This document shows, piece after piece, positions 23,109-31,777 of a DNA stretch of 64,000 nucleotides. Below the pieces are notes generated by a model. The model was given only the letters and a program-made list of their open reading frames with translations, did no database searches and was not told the origin of the DNA. The stretch comes from Nocardioides soli (GTDB lineage: Bacteria; Actinomycetota; Actinomycetes; Propionibacteriales; Nocardioidaceae). Location: assembly GCF_014191495.1 (NCBI RefSeq), contig NZ_JACHWR010000003.1:620501-684500 (forward strand), written 5' to 3'. Within the stretch, counting starts at the first letter, position 1, and each line of letters starts with the position of its first letter. The position numbers and the translations under genes are program-made.

Positions 23109-24969
23109 GCGTGGCCGCCCGGGCATGGACCGCCGCCGCGAACCGCCCGGCCAGCTGTGGGTGGCCGGCCCAGTGGGTGTGCAGGTACGACGCGTGCAGG
23201 CTGTCGGACGCGAAGCCGACGTCGACCCCGTCGACAGTCCAGGCTGCCCGGCCGGCGGTCATGGGGAGCACCTGGGTGCGGTGGAACTCGTGCCCGGTCA
23301 GGGTCTCGCCGGCCCGGGTGAGCAGGCTGTCGGTGGTCGCCGTCATCGTGGGATACCGCAACGTCAGGCGTTCGGTCATCACCGCCTCGGCCGGGATCGC
23401 GCCGACCATCGGAGAGGAGTCCAGTGACCGGCAGAGATAGAGCAACCCCGCGCACTCGGCCACGGTCGGGACGCCGTCCGCGAGCGCCGCCGCGAGCTCG
23501 CGCCGGAGCACCACGTTGTCGGCGAGCTCGCGGGCGTGCACCTCGGGGAACCCGCCCCCGAGGTAGATGCCCGCGGTGCCGTCGGGCAAGCGCGGATCGA
23601 CCAGCGGGTCGAAGCTCACCACCGCGCACCCGGCCGCCCGGAGCAGCTCCTCCGTCTCGGCGTACCGGAACGTGAACGCCCGCCCACTCGCCACCGCCAC
23701 CACGGGCCCGCCGGCGGTCGAGGTACCAACGGTGGTTGAGGAAGGCGCGCTGGCGCCTGTCTCGAAACCACCCCGCGCCGGGGGTCCTCCCGCGGTTGAG
23801 GCGCGAGACGCGCCAGCGCCGCCAACGGTGGTTGAGGAAGGCGCGCTGGCGCCTGTCTCGAAACCACCCCGCGCCGGGGCTCCTCCCGCGGTTGAGGCGC
23901 GAGACGCGCCAGCGCCGCCAACGGTGGTTGAGGAAGGCGCGCTGGCGCCTGTCTCGAAACCACCCCACGCCGGGCGTCCTCCCGCGGTTGAGGCGCGAGA
24001 CGCGCCAGCGCCGCCAACGGTGGTTGAGGAAGGCGCGCTGGCGCCTGTCTCGAAACCACCCCACGCCGGGCGTCCTCCCGCAGTTGAGGCGCGAGACGCG
24101 CCAGCGCCGCCAGCGGTGGTTGAGGAAGGCGCGCTGGCGCCTGTCTCGAAACCACCCCACGCCGGGCGTCCTCCCGCGGCTGAGGCGCGAGACGCGCCAG
24201 CGCTGGTACTGAGGTGCGAGCTCGCGAGCCTCGAAAACCCGGAGTCCCGCAGCGCCACCGCCGGATCCCACGGCTCCGCATCGAGCTCGGGAGCGGATCG
24301 CGCGAGGTCGAGGACGGCGTCGAGGTCGACCAGCTCCGCGATCCGGTCGGCGATCCGGTCGATCGCGTGGCCGGCCTCGTCCCGCTCGGCCGCGGGGACC
24401 AGCCCGAGATGCCGCGACGGCACGCCGAGCTCGGGGTCACGCCCGATGGTGCCGAGCACGGGCAGGTCGACGGCGTCCGCGACCTCGCGTGCGTGCCGGG
24501 GCGAGCCAGCCCGGTTGAGGATGACGCCGGCCACCCGCACCCGGGGGTCCCAGGTCGCCATGCCGTGCACGACCGCGCCGACCGATCGCGACGAGCGCGA
24601 GATGTCGACGACCAGGACGACGGGCGAGCGGGTCAGCGTCGCGACGTGTGCGGTCGAGGCGAATCCGGTTCCGCCGACGCGGCCGTCGAAGAGGCCCATC
24701 ACGCCCTCGATGACCGCGACGTGGGCACCGCGGGCACCGTGCAGCAGCAGCGGCACGATCCGCTCCTCGCCGACGAGGTGTGGGTCGAGGTTGCGGCCGG
24801 GTCGCCCGCAGGCCAGGGCGTGGTAGCCCGGGTCGATGTAGTCGGGACCGACCTTGTGGCCGGACACGACGTGGCCGGCGCGGGACAGGGCGGCCATCAG
24901 CCCGATCGAGACGGTCGTCTTGCCCTGCCCGGTGGCCGGCGCGGCGACGACGACCCGCGGGAGGCTCAC
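23101..24969 (-). CDS. cobB: Cobyrinate a,c-diamide synthase CobB with a repeat-encoded 160-residue linker
   Basis: This is the glutamine-dependent amidation of (hydrogeno)cobyrinic acid at a and c. The N-terminal ATPase domain starts VVVAAPATGQGKTTVSIGLMAAL and includes GHKVGPDYIDPGYH. The C-terminal class I GATase has YLGGGFPEVHA, the nucleophile in VAECAGLLYL, and ASYLHTHWAGHP. Between the domains (about residues 246-415) five nearly identical 32-aa units (GGAGASRASTAGGRPAWGGF...) are encoded by a 96-bp tandem array of dispersed palindromic repeats. The product is 622 aa; without the array it is ~460 aa, the normal CobB length. GTG 24969 overlaps the cobO stop as GTGA; GTG 24972 is an alternative. 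Confidence 0.93.
   Translation of the reverse strand: MSLPRVVVAAPATGQGKTTVSIGLMAALSRAGHVVSGHKVGPDYIDPGYHALACGRPGRNLDPHLVGEERIVPLLLHGARGAHVAVIEGVMGLFDGRVGGTGFASTAHVATLTRSPVVLVVDISRSSRSVGAVVHGMATWDPRVRVAGVILNRAGSPRHAREVADAVDLPVLGTIGRDPELGVPSRHLGLVPAAERDEAGHAIDRIADRIAELVDLDAVLDLARSAPELDAEPWDPAVALRDSGFSRLASSHLSTSAGASRASAAGGRPAWGGFETGASAPSSTTAGGAGASRASTAGGRPAWGGFETGASAPSSTTVGGAGASRASTAGGRPAWGGFETGASAPSSTTVGGAGASRASTAGGAPARGGFETGASAPSSTTVGGAGASRASTAGGPPARGGFETGASAPSSTTVGTSTAGGPVVAVASGRAFTFRYAETEELLRAAGCAVVSFDPLVDPRLPDGTAGIYLGGGFPEVHARELADNVVLRRELAAALADGVPTVAECAGLLYLCRSLDSSPMVGAIPAEAVMTERLTLRYPTMTATTDSLLTRAGETLTGHEFHRTQVLPMTAGRAAWTVDGVDVGFASDSLHASYLHTHWAGHPQLAGRFAAAVHARAATRA
23731..24210. repeat. 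Five 96-bp tandem units of palindromic repeats inside cobB
   Basis: Units begin at 23731, 23827, 23923, 24019 and 24115 and are more than 90% identical by eye. Each unit combines GGTGGTTGAGGAAGGCGCGC...GTCTCGAAACCACC with a second module, GCGGTTGAGGCGCGAGACGCG. A degenerate remnant (TGAGGTGCGAGCTCGCGAGC) continues to about 24238. The period is a multiple of three and has no stop in the cobB frame. Confidence 0.95.
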
Positions 24970-25583
24970 CACTCGATGCCTCGCTGGCCCTTCTGGCCGG
25001 CGTCCATCGGGTGCTTGAGCTTGGTCATCTCGGTGACCAGGTCTGCGGCCTCGATCAGCCGAGGGTCGGCGCGGCGCCCGGTGACGACGACGTGCTGGCG
25101 GCCGGGGCGGGTGGCGAGCGTCTCGACGACGTCGTCGACGTCGACCCAGCCCCACTGCATGGGGTAGGTGAACTCGTCGAGGACGTACAGGTCGTGCGCC
25201 TCCGCGGCGAGCCGGCGCTTGACCTCGGCCCAGCCCTCGGCGGCGTCGGCGGCGTGGTCCTCCTCGGTCCCGCCACGGCGCGACCACGACCAACCCGAGC
25301 CCATCTTGTGCCACTCGACCGGGCCGCCCTCGCCGGTCTGCTGGTGCAGCTCGCCGAGACGTTCGAGCACGGTCTGCTCGCCGATGCGCCACTTGGCGGA
25401 CTTCACGAACTGGAACACCCCGATCCGCCAGCCCTGGTTCCAGCCGCGGAGTGCGAGTCCGAAGGCGGCGGTCGACTTGCCCTTGCCGTCGCCGGTGTGC
25501 ACCGCGAGCAGCGGGCGGTTGCGGCGCTGGCGGGTGGTCAGCCCGTCGTCGGGGACGACCGACGGCCGGCCCTGCGGGGCCAT
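24966..25583 (-). CDS. cobO: Cob(I)yrinic acid a,c-diamide adenosyltransferase CobO
   Basis: The 205-aa CobA/CobO-type ATP:corrinoid adenosyltransferase adds the upper adenosyl ligand. The P-loop GDGKGKSTAAFGLALRG lies near residue 33, then GVFQFVKSAKWRIGE, and the Walker B-like YVLDEFTYPMQWGWVD is followed by VVVTGRRADPRLIEAADLVTEM. ATGA overlap with chlID upstream and GTGA overlap with cobB downstream show tight coupling. Confidence 0.95.
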   Translation of the reverse strand: MAPQGRPSVVPDDGLTTRQRRNRPLLAVHTGDGKGKSTAAFGLALRGWNQGWRIGVFQFVKSAKWRIGEQTVLERLGELHQQTGEGGPVEWHKMGSGWSWSRRGGTEEDHAADAAEGWAEVKRRLAAEAHDLYVLDEFTYPMQWGWVDVDDVVETLATRPGRQHVVVTGRRADPRLIEAADLVTEMTKLKHPMDAGQKGQRGIEW

Positions 25584-27601
25584 CAGGCGGCCCGCCCGTC
25601 GCGCACCGCGCCGGTGAGGGCGTCGGCGCTCACCTCGGCGACCGGCAGGTGCTCGGCCCGCAGGTGTTCGGCCAGCACGGCGGCGAGCCCCAGGCGGAGC
25701 GGGCCACTTTCGCAGTCGACCACGACGGCGCTGGCCCCGGTGGCGGCGACGGTCTCGGCGGCCCGGCGGGAGCGCGGCACGGCGTCTCGTCCGGAGGTCG
25801 CGCGGCCGTCGGTCACCACGACCAGCAGCGGACGGCGCCGCGGGTCGCGGATCCGCTCGACCTCGATCACCCGGGCCGCTTCCAGGAGGCCCTCGGCGAG
25901 CGGGGTGCGGCCGCCGGCCGGCAGCGCGTCGAGGCGGGTGGCGGCGATGTCGACCGAGTGGGTGGGCGGCAGCGCCAGCTCGGCCGCGCCGTCGCGGAAC
26001 GTCACCAGCCCGACCTTGTCGCGGCGCTGGTAGGCGTCGAGCAGCAGCGAGAGGATCGCGGTCTTCACCTGCTCCATCCGCCGGCGCGCGGCCATCGAGC
26101 CGGAGGCGTCGACGCAGAACAGCACGAGGTTCGACTCCCGTCCCTCGCGGGCGGCACGGCGCAGGTCGCCCGGCAGCAGGCGCAGGGCACCGCCGGCGCG
26201 TCCCCGCGCGACCTGGTGGGGTGCGGCGGCGCGGATCGTCTCGGGCAGGTGCAGCGGGCCGCGGCCGTCGGTCGACGTACCGATCCGGCGGCCGTTGTCG
26301 GTCCGGGCCCGGCTGCGGCGGCCGGCCTCGCCGGCGCCGGTGCCACGGGCGGTGAGCAGCCGGGCGCGGTACGGCGTGCCGCCGCTCACGGTGGTCGCCG
26401 AGGAGGCTGCGCCAGCGGCGGTCGGGGTGCGATCGGGGCGAGGCTCGTCAGCGCCGTTCCCCGGGACGTCATGCGCCTCGTGGGAGGGGTTGCTCTCTTC
26501 GTATGACGTCCCGCCGTCCGGCCGGGGGTCAGTCGGGCCGTCCGGCGTGGGATCGGGGTCGGGATCGGGGTCCGGCTCCGGCCCGAGCACCTCGTCGAGC
26601 AGGTCCTCGTCGAGACCGGGGGCGTCGAAGGGGTTGCGTCGGCGTCGGTGCGGGAGGGCGAGGCGAGCGGCGGCCCGGACGTCCTCGGTGGTGACCTCGG
26701 CGCGGCCGTGCCAGGCGGCGTGCGCCACTGCGGTGCGGGCGGTCACGATGTCGGCGCGCATCCCGTCGACCTCGAACGCCGCGCACAGCTCGGCGATCTG
26801 CAGCAGCGCCGCGTCGGACAGCGCGACGTCGGCCACCCGGGCCTGGGCGGCGCCGATGCGCTCGGTGAGGTCGCGCTCGGCGTCGGCGTACGCCGCGGCG
26901 AACCCGTCCGGGTCGGCGTCGTAGGCCATCCGGCGCCGCACGACCTCCATCCGCGCCCCGGGGTCGCGTGGCGCGCGCACCTCGACGGTCAGGCCGAACC
27001 GGTCGAGGAGCTGCGGTCGGAGCTCGCCCTCCTCGGGGTTCATGGTGCCCACCAGCACGAAGCGGGCCGCGTGCGAGACGGAGACGCCGTCGCGCTCCAC
27101 GGTCGAGCGACCCATCGCGGCGGCGTCGAGCAGCAGGTCGACGAGGTGGTCGTGGAGGAGGTTGACCTCGTCGACGTAGAGGATGCCGCGGTGCGCCCGG
27201 GCGAGCAGGCCGGGCTCGTACTCGGTGCGGCCCTCGGAGAGCGCGCGTTCGAGGTGCAGCGAGCCGAGCACGCGGTCCTCGGTCGCGCCCACCGGCAGCT
27301 CGACCAGGCGCACCGGGCGGGTCTCGACGGGCGCGTCGTGGGCGAAGGGGCCGTCGGGGGAGAGCGGCGCCGGATCGCGCGGGTCGCTGGAGAAGCGGTC
27401 GCCCGCGACGACGTCGATCCGGGGCAGCACCGCCGCGAGCGCGCGGACGATGGTCGACTTCGCGGTGCCCTTCTCGCCGCGCACGAGGACGCCGCCGATC
27501 TCGGGTGACACCGTGGTGAGGATCAGCGCGAGCGCCATGTCGGTGCGGCTGCCGGGCTCGTCGGAGTCGACGACGGCACTGAAGGGGTAGTGCTGTGGCA
27601 T
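25583..27601 (-). CDS. Magnesium/cobaltochelatase ChlI-ChlD fusion (CobN partner)
   Basis: The 672-aa product fuses an AAA+ ATPase (residues ~1-330) to a vWA domain (~480-672). They are joined by an acidic/proline linker containing an Asp-Pro run (DPDPDPDPTPD) coded by a short GGGATC/GGGGTC repeat. Walker A is GEKGTAKST, Walker B GILYVDEVN, and the MIDAS motif VDASGSM. In actinobacteria this fusion replaces CobS/CobT of proteobacteria as ATPase partner of CobN. ATG 27601 has GGGAG 7 nt upstream; the frame's further extension would read into the riboswitch. Confidence 0.92.
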   Translation of the reverse strand: MPQHYPFSAVVDSDEPGSRTDMALALILTTVSPEIGGVLVRGEKGTAKSTIVRALAAVLPRIDVVAGDRFSSDPRDPAPLSPDGPFAHDAPVETRPVRLVELPVGATEDRVLGSLHLERALSEGRTEYEPGLLARAHRGILYVDEVNLLHDHLVDLLLDAAAMGRSTVERDGVSVSHAARFVLVGTMNPEEGELRPQLLDRFGLTVEVRAPRDPGARMEVVRRRMAYDADPDGFAAAYADAERDLTERIGAAQARVADVALSDAALLQIAELCAAFEVDGMRADIVTARTAVAHAAWHGRAEVTTEDVRAAARLALPHRRRRNPFDAPGLDEDLLDEVLGPEPDPDPDPDPTPDGPTDPRPDGGTSYEESNPSHEAHDVPGNGADEPRPDRTPTAAGAASSATTVSGGTPYRARLLTARGTGAGEAGRRSRARTDNGRRIGTSTDGRGPLHLPETIRAAAPHQVARGRAGGALRLLPGDLRRAAREGRESNLVLFCVDASGSMAARRRMEQVKTAILSLLLDAYQRRDKVGLVTFRDGAAELALPPTHSVDIAATRLDALPAGGRTPLAEGLLEAARVIEVERIRDPRRRPLLVVVTDGRATSGRDAVPRSRRAAETVAATGASAVVVDCESGPLRLGLAAVLAEHLRAEHLPVAEVSADALTGAVRDGRAA

Positions 27602-27639
27602 GAGAGGCTCCCGCTCGCTAGCCAACGGACATCGGAGTG

Positions 27640-27765
27640 ATGCGTGGCGCGAGGCCGGTCTTCGGACTTTCCAGGTCTGTGCCTGGATCACCGCAGCGGG
27701 CCTGTGCCGGACTCTCACCGGCTTCCCAGATTCTCCCCACAGAGGGGCACCTCGTGCCGAGGTCA
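27640..27765 (-). promoter_or_regulatory. Cobalamin riboswitch upstream of chlID-cobO-cobB-cobC
   Basis: The minus strand reads GGGAAGCCGGTGAGAGTCC, GGCACAGGCCCGCTGCGGTGA and a late GTCCGAAGACCGG, matching the AdoCbl aptamer. TAGCCT just upstream (near 27768) could be the -10 hexamer. Confidence 0.9.
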
Positions 27766-27861
27766 GGCTAGCGCCTCGGCCTCGGCGTACAGCCGGCGGC
27801 CCGTCTCGGTGCCGCTCAGGCGGGCGCGGAGCGGCGGCTGCCGTGCCTTAGGGTCGGGCGC

Positions 27862-29073
27862 GTGCCCGAGCCGGACCAGCCCCGTGTCGCCGTCCTCGGC
27901 ATCGGCGCCGACGGCTGGAGCGGACTGACCGACGAGGCGCGCTCGCGGGTGCGGGACGCCGAGGTGCTGCTGGGCGGCGACCGCCACCTGCGGCTGGTCC
28001 CGGACCTGCCGGGTCAGGTACGGCGGCCCTGGCCGCGTCCGCTCGCCGACGGACTGGGCCCGCTGCTGGCCGAGCACGAGGGGCGGCGGGTCGTGGCGCT
28101 GGCGTCGGGCGATCCCTTCGTCTCGGGCATCGGTACGACGCTGGTCCGACTGCTCGGCGCCGACCGGCTCGACGTGCTGCCGACGGTCTCGTCGGTCGCG
28201 CTGGCGCGCGCCCGGATGGGCTGGTCGGCCGAGTCGTGCGCGGTCGTCACCACCGTCGGTCGCGATCCGCACGCGGTGCTGCGTGAGCTCGCGCCGGACC
28301 GGCGGGTGCTGGTGCTGTCCTCCGACGCGGACACCCCGGCGACGCTGGCGGCGCTGCTCGTCGACCGGGGGTACGGCGCGACCGGGATGACCGTGCTCGG
28401 CGACCTCGGCGCCGACGACGAGTCGAGGGTGGCGGCGACCGCCGAGAGCTGGAGCGGCACCGTGCCGGCCCTGAACGTCGTGGCCCTGGAGCTGTGCGGG
28501 CCGCTCGTCGGCTCGTGGGTCGCCGGACTGCCCGACGACGCGTTCGAGCACGACGGCCAGCTCACCAAGCGGGACCTGCGGGCGAGCGCCCTGGCCCGGC
28601 TCGCGCCCCAGCCCGGCCAGCTCCTGTGGGACGTCGGCGCCGGCGCCGGGTCCGTCGGCATCGAGTGGCTGCGCGCGCACCCGACGTGTGCGGCGGTCGC
28701 GGTCGAGGCTGACCCCGACCGGCTGGCGCGGGCCGCCCGCAACGCCGCGCGGCTCGGCGTTCCTCGGCTGCAGACGGCGGGCGGGCGGGCGCCCCGGGCG
28801 CTGGCCGACCTGCCGGCCCCGCACGCGGTGTTCGTCGGCGGCGGCGCCACCGCCCCCGGCCTGCTCGACCTGTGCCGCGCCCGGCTGCGCCCCGGAGGGC
28901 GGCTGGTCGTGCACGGGGTCACCCTCGAGACCGAGGCGCTGCTCGCCGCGGCGTACGCCGAGCACGGCGGCGAGCTGACCCGGCTGGCGGTCGAGCACGC
29001 GGCACCGATCGGGTCGTTCACCGGCTGGACCCCGGCCCGGACCGTCACCCAATGGAGCTGGAGCAAGCCATGA
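27862..29073 (+). CDS. cobL: Precorrin-6Y C5,15-methyltransferase (decarboxylating) CobL (CbiE-CbiT fusion)
   Basis: The 403-aa bifunctional enzyme methylates C-5 and C-15 and decarboxylates the C-12 acetate. The N-terminal CbiE-type half (1-205) starts VAVLGIGADGWSGLTDEAR, with ALASGDPFVSGIGTTL in the middle. The C-terminal CbiT-type class I methyltransferase half (215-403) begins EHDGQLTKRDLRASAL and has the SAM motif LLWDVGAGAGSVGIEWLR. GTG 27862 is the start by homology. ATGA overlap couples it to cobM. Confidence 0.94.
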   Translation: MPEPDQPRVAVLGIGADGWSGLTDEARSRVRDAEVLLGGDRHLRLVPDLPGQVRRPWPRPLADGLGPLLAEHEGRRVVALASGDPFVSGIGTTLVRLLGADRLDVLPTVSSVALARARMGWSAESCAVVTTVGRDPHAVLRELAPDRRVLVLSSDADTPATLAALLVDRGYGATGMTVLGDLGADDESRVAATAESWSGTVPALNVVALELCGPLVGSWVAGLPDDAFEHDGQLTKRDLRASALARLAPQPGQLLWDVGAGAGSVGIEWLRAHPTCAAVAVEADPDRLARAARNAARLGVPRLQTAGGRAPRALADLPAPHAVFVGGGATAPGLLDLCRARLRPGGRLVVHGVTLETEALLAAAYAEHGGELTRLAVEHAAPIGSFTGWTPARTVTQWSWSKP

Positions 29074-29822
29074 CCGTGCACTTCGTCGGCGCCGGACCCG
29101 GTGCGGCGGACCTGATCACCCTGCGTGCTGCCGCGCGGCTGGCCTCCGCCGACGTGGTGCTCTACCCGGGCACCTACCTCGACGACGCGGTGCTCGCGCA
29201 CTGCCGTGAGGGCGCGCGGCTCGTCGACACCCAGGACCTCGACCTCGACGGGATCGTCGCCGAGCTGGTCGGCGCCCACGGGGCCGGACTCGATGTCGTG
29301 CGTCTGACCTCCGGTGACCCGTCGGTCTACTCCGCCGTCGCGGAGCAGACCCGCCGCCTCGATGACGCCGGCGTGCCCTGGGACGTCACCCCCGGGGTGC
29401 CGGCGTACGCCGCGGCCGCCGCACTGGTCGGCCGCGAGCTGACGGTGCCGCTGGTCTCGCAGTCGGTCGTGCTGACCCGCACCCAGGCCCGCTCGACGGC
29501 GATGCCCGAGACCGAGTCGCTGGCGGCGTTCGCGGCCACGCGGGCCACCCTGGTGCTGCATCTCGCGATCACCCGGACCCGGGAGCTGATGGCCGAGCTC
29601 GAGGGCGAGTACGGCGCGGACTGTCCCGTCGTGGTCGTGCACCGGGCCTCGCAGCCCGGCGAGCAGGTGCTCGTCGGCACGGTCGCCGACATCGCAGACC
29701 AGGTCGAGGCGGCCGGGCTGCGGCAGGCCGCCGTGATCCTCGTCGGCCGAGCGCTCGCCCGCGACGGCGGGGAGTCCTGGCTGTACGCCGGCTCGCGCCG
29801 GCGTGAGATTCGCCCTGTCTAG
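29070..29822 (+). CDS. cobM: Precorrin-4 C11-methyltransferase CobM
   Basis: The 250-aa CbiF/CobM-type methyltransferase methylates C-11 of precorrin-4. VHFVGAGPGAADLITLRAA is the N-terminal SAM motif. VVLYPGTYLD, RLTSGDPSVYSAVAEQ and VTPGVPAYAAAAALVGRELTVP follow in the expected order, as does LVLHLAITRTRELMAEL. The ATG overlaps the cobL stop. Its own stop TAG lies in the centre of a 16-bp palindrome. Confidence 0.94.
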   Translation: MTVHFVGAGPGAADLITLRAAARLASADVVLYPGTYLDDAVLAHCREGARLVDTQDLDLDGIVAELVGAHGAGLDVVRLTSGDPSVYSAVAEQTRRLDDAGVPWDVTPGVPAYAAAAALVGRELTVPLVSQSVVLTRTQARSTAMPETESLAAFAATRATLVLHLAITRTRELMAELEGEYGADCPVVVVHRASQPGEQVLVGTVADIADQVEAAGLRQAAVILVGRALARDGGESWLYAGSRRREIRPV

Positions 29823-29828
29823 ACAGGG
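29813..29828. repeat. Perfect 16-bp palindrome over the cobM stop codon
   Basis: CCCTGTCTAGACAGGG is fully self-complementary and contains the cobM TAG. It could be an operator for the following small lipoprotein gene or part of a terminator. Confidence 0.6.
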
Positions 29829-29913
29829 ATTACGGACGGGCAGGGCTGGAAAGGACTGGGGGCAGCCGCCGCGAGACGGAGCGGACGGCACCCGAATCCC
29901 GGAAAGGGACCCC

Positions 29914-30255
29914 ATGACCAAGCGCCTTCTCCCGGCGGCGGCTGCTGCCGCCCTCGTCCTCGCCCTCGCCACCGGCTGCGGCGGTGACGGTGACGGCGGC
30001 GGCCGCCCGTCGGTGGACGAGCTCTCGCAGGGCATCCAGGACAACCTGGGTGACCAGCTCGGCGACGCGATGACCGACGACGTCGCCGACTGCATGGCCG
30101 AGGCGTTCCACGACTCCGACCTCTCCGACGAGGCGCTGCAGGCGATCGCGGACGGCGACGAGGACTACGACCCGAGCGACGAGGACAAGGACGCTCTGGG
30201 CTCGCTCACCAGCGAATCGGTGGCCACGTGCGCGGCGGAGCTCGCCGGCCAGTGA
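29914..30255 (+). CDS. Small secreted lipoprotein of unknown function
   Basis: The 113-aa product has a lipoprotein signal: TKRLL, a hydrophobic Ala/Leu core, and the lipobox LATGC at about residues 20-24, followed by a Gly/Asp-rich linker. The mature part is acidic and helical (DELSQGIQDNLGDQLGDAM) with two cysteines (VADCMAE, VATCAAEL) that could form a disulfide. ATG 29914 has GGAAAGGGA upstream and is preferred over a longer start at 29803. I do not recognise a specific family. It is convergent with cobIJ. Confidence 0.75.
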   Translation: MTKRLLPAAAAAALVLALATGCGGDGDGGGRPSVDELSQGIQDNLGDQLGDAMTDDVADCMAEAFHDSDLSDEALQAIADGDEDYDPSDEDKDALGSLTSESVATCAAELAGQ

Positions 30256-30271
30256 GCCGCCCGGCCTGACG

Positions 30272-31777
30272 TCAGCCGACCGAGCGCGGTGTCCACACCG
30301 CGCCGGTCGGGCTGACGATCGTCCGTGACGCCCCGACGATCAGCAGGCACTTCATGTCGATCGTCGCGGCGTCCAGTTCGGCGAGCGTGGTCACGGTCAG
30401 CGACTCCCCGGCCCGGCCGACATCGCGGCCGACGACGACCACGGTGTCGGGGGAGCGGTGCTCGAGCAGCACCTTCCGGGCCTCCGCGACCTGATGGGTG
30501 CGCGATCGCGACGCCGGGTTGTAGATCGCCAGCACCAGGTCGGCCGCCGCGACGGCGACCAGCCGACGCTCGATCACCGGCCACGGCTTGAGCCGGTCCG
30601 ACAGGCTGAGCACCGCGAAGTCGCCGCCGATCGGCGCGCCGGCCCGGGCGGCCACGGCCTGCACCGCGCTCACCCCCGGCAGCACCCGCACGGGCACGTC
30701 GGCGTACGCCGGGTCGGTCGCGGCCTCGTAGACGGCCGCGGCCATCCCGAACACGCCCGCGTCCCCGCCCGACACCACCGCCACCCGCTCGCCGGCCCGC
30801 GCGAGATCGAGCGCCAAGCGGGCCCGGTCGATCTCGACCGTGTTGCCCGAGGCGTGCCGGGTCAGGCCCGCGCGCTGCGGCACCCGGTCGACGTACGGCG
30901 CGTAGCCGACGACGTGGTCGACCTGCGCCAGCGCGGTCGTCGCCTCGGGGGTGAGCCACCGGTCGGGGCCCGGCCCCAGCCCCACGACGAGCAGCTCGGC
31001 GGCGCGGGACGCCTCGACGTGCTCGGTGCCGGCTGTGCGGCGACCGGTGCCGTGGCGCGAGTCGCCCGCGACGATGATCAGCGAGAAGTACGGCACCGAG
31101 TCGGGGTCGACCTCGGCGACCGGCAGCCAGCGTTCGGCGGGCATCGAGGCCCGTTCGACGTACACCGCCTGGTCGAGCCGGCCCGCCGCCTCCAGGGCGC
31201 GGCGCACGGCGGGAAACGTGCGGCCGAGCTTCATGATGATCGCGCCGTCGGTGTCGGCCAGGCGTCGGGCGAGCTCGGGCTCGGGGAGGGTGCCGGGCAG
31301 CACGGTGAGCACGTCGGTCTGCCGCACCAGCGGGGCGGCGGCGGTGGCCGCCGCGGCGGCGAACGCGGGCACGCCCGGCACGATCTCGGTCTCGTACGTC
31401 GGGGCGAGCCGGTCGTGCATGTACATGAACGACCCGTAGAAGAGCGGGTCCCCCTCGGCCAGCAGCACGACGTCGCGGCCGGCGTCGAGGTGCGCCGCCA
31501 GCCGGGCCGACGACTGCTCGTAGAACGCCGCCATCGCGCCGGCGTACCCGCCCGGGTGCGCGGTGGCGCCGGTCGTCACCGGGTAGCGGAGCTCCTCCTC
31601 GATCACGCCGTCGGGGATCAGCGCCGCGGCGATCCGGCGCGCGTTCGAGCTCTTGCCGACGCCGGCGTGGTAGGCGACGACGTCGGCGGTGCCGATCAGG
31701 CGAGCGGCCCGGAGCGTGATCAGCTCGGGGTCGCCGGGCCCGACGCCCACGCCCCGGAAGCGACCCGGGGTCGTCAC
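30272..31777 (-). CDS. cobIJ: Fused precorrin-2 C20- / precorrin-3B C17-methyltransferase CobIJ
   Basis: The 501-aa fusion resembles mycobacterial CobIJ. The N-terminal half (1-245, CobI) starts RGVGVGPGDPELITLRAARL and has LAEGDPLFYGSFMYMHDRL. It methylates C-20 of precorrin-2. The C-terminal half (~257-501, CobJ) starts LLVVGLGPGPDRWLTPEA and has SGGDAGVFGMAAAVYE and LAIYNPASRSRTHQ. It methylates C-17 with ring contraction. GTG 31777 overlaps the cobH stop as GTGA. Confidence 0.95.
   Translation of the reverse strand: MTTPGRFRGVGVGPGDPELITLRAARLIGTADVVAYHAGVGKSSNARRIAAALIPDGVIEEELRYPVTTGATAHPGGYAGAMAAFYEQSSARLAAHLDAGRDVVLLAEGDPLFYGSFMYMHDRLAPTYETEIVPGVPAFAAAAATAAAPLVRQTDVLTVLPGTLPEPELARRLADTDGAIIMKLGRTFPAVRRALEAAGRLDQAVYVERASMPAERWLPVAEVDPDSVPYFSLIIVAGDSRHGTGRRTAGTEHVEASRAAELLVVGLGPGPDRWLTPEATTALAQVDHVVGYAPYVDRVPQRAGLTRHASGNTVEIDRARLALDLARAGERVAVVSGGDAGVFGMAAAVYEAATDPAYADVPVRVLPGVSAVQAVAARAGAPIGGDFAVLSLSDRLKPWPVIERRLVAVAAADLVLAIYNPASRSRTHQVAEARKVLLEHRSPDTVVVVGRDVGRAGESLTVTTLAELDAATIDMKCLLIVGASRTIVSPTGAVWTPRSVG

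Noticed and set aside
23731..24210. CRISPR array
   Set aside because: The units are contiguous near-identical 96-bp blocks without unique spacers, and no cas genes are present.
23567..24826. Plus-strand 419-aa ORF with Pro/Ala repeats
   Set aside because: It is the antisense reading of the repeat array in cobB, which is open in several frames because the unit is 96 bp.
27763..27850. Minus-strand C-terminus-like peptide (GTETGRRLYAEAEALA) just upstream of the chlID riboswitch
   Set aside because: It looks protein-like, but the frame runs antisense through cobL and no start or domain can be assigned; a gene remnant cannot be shown.
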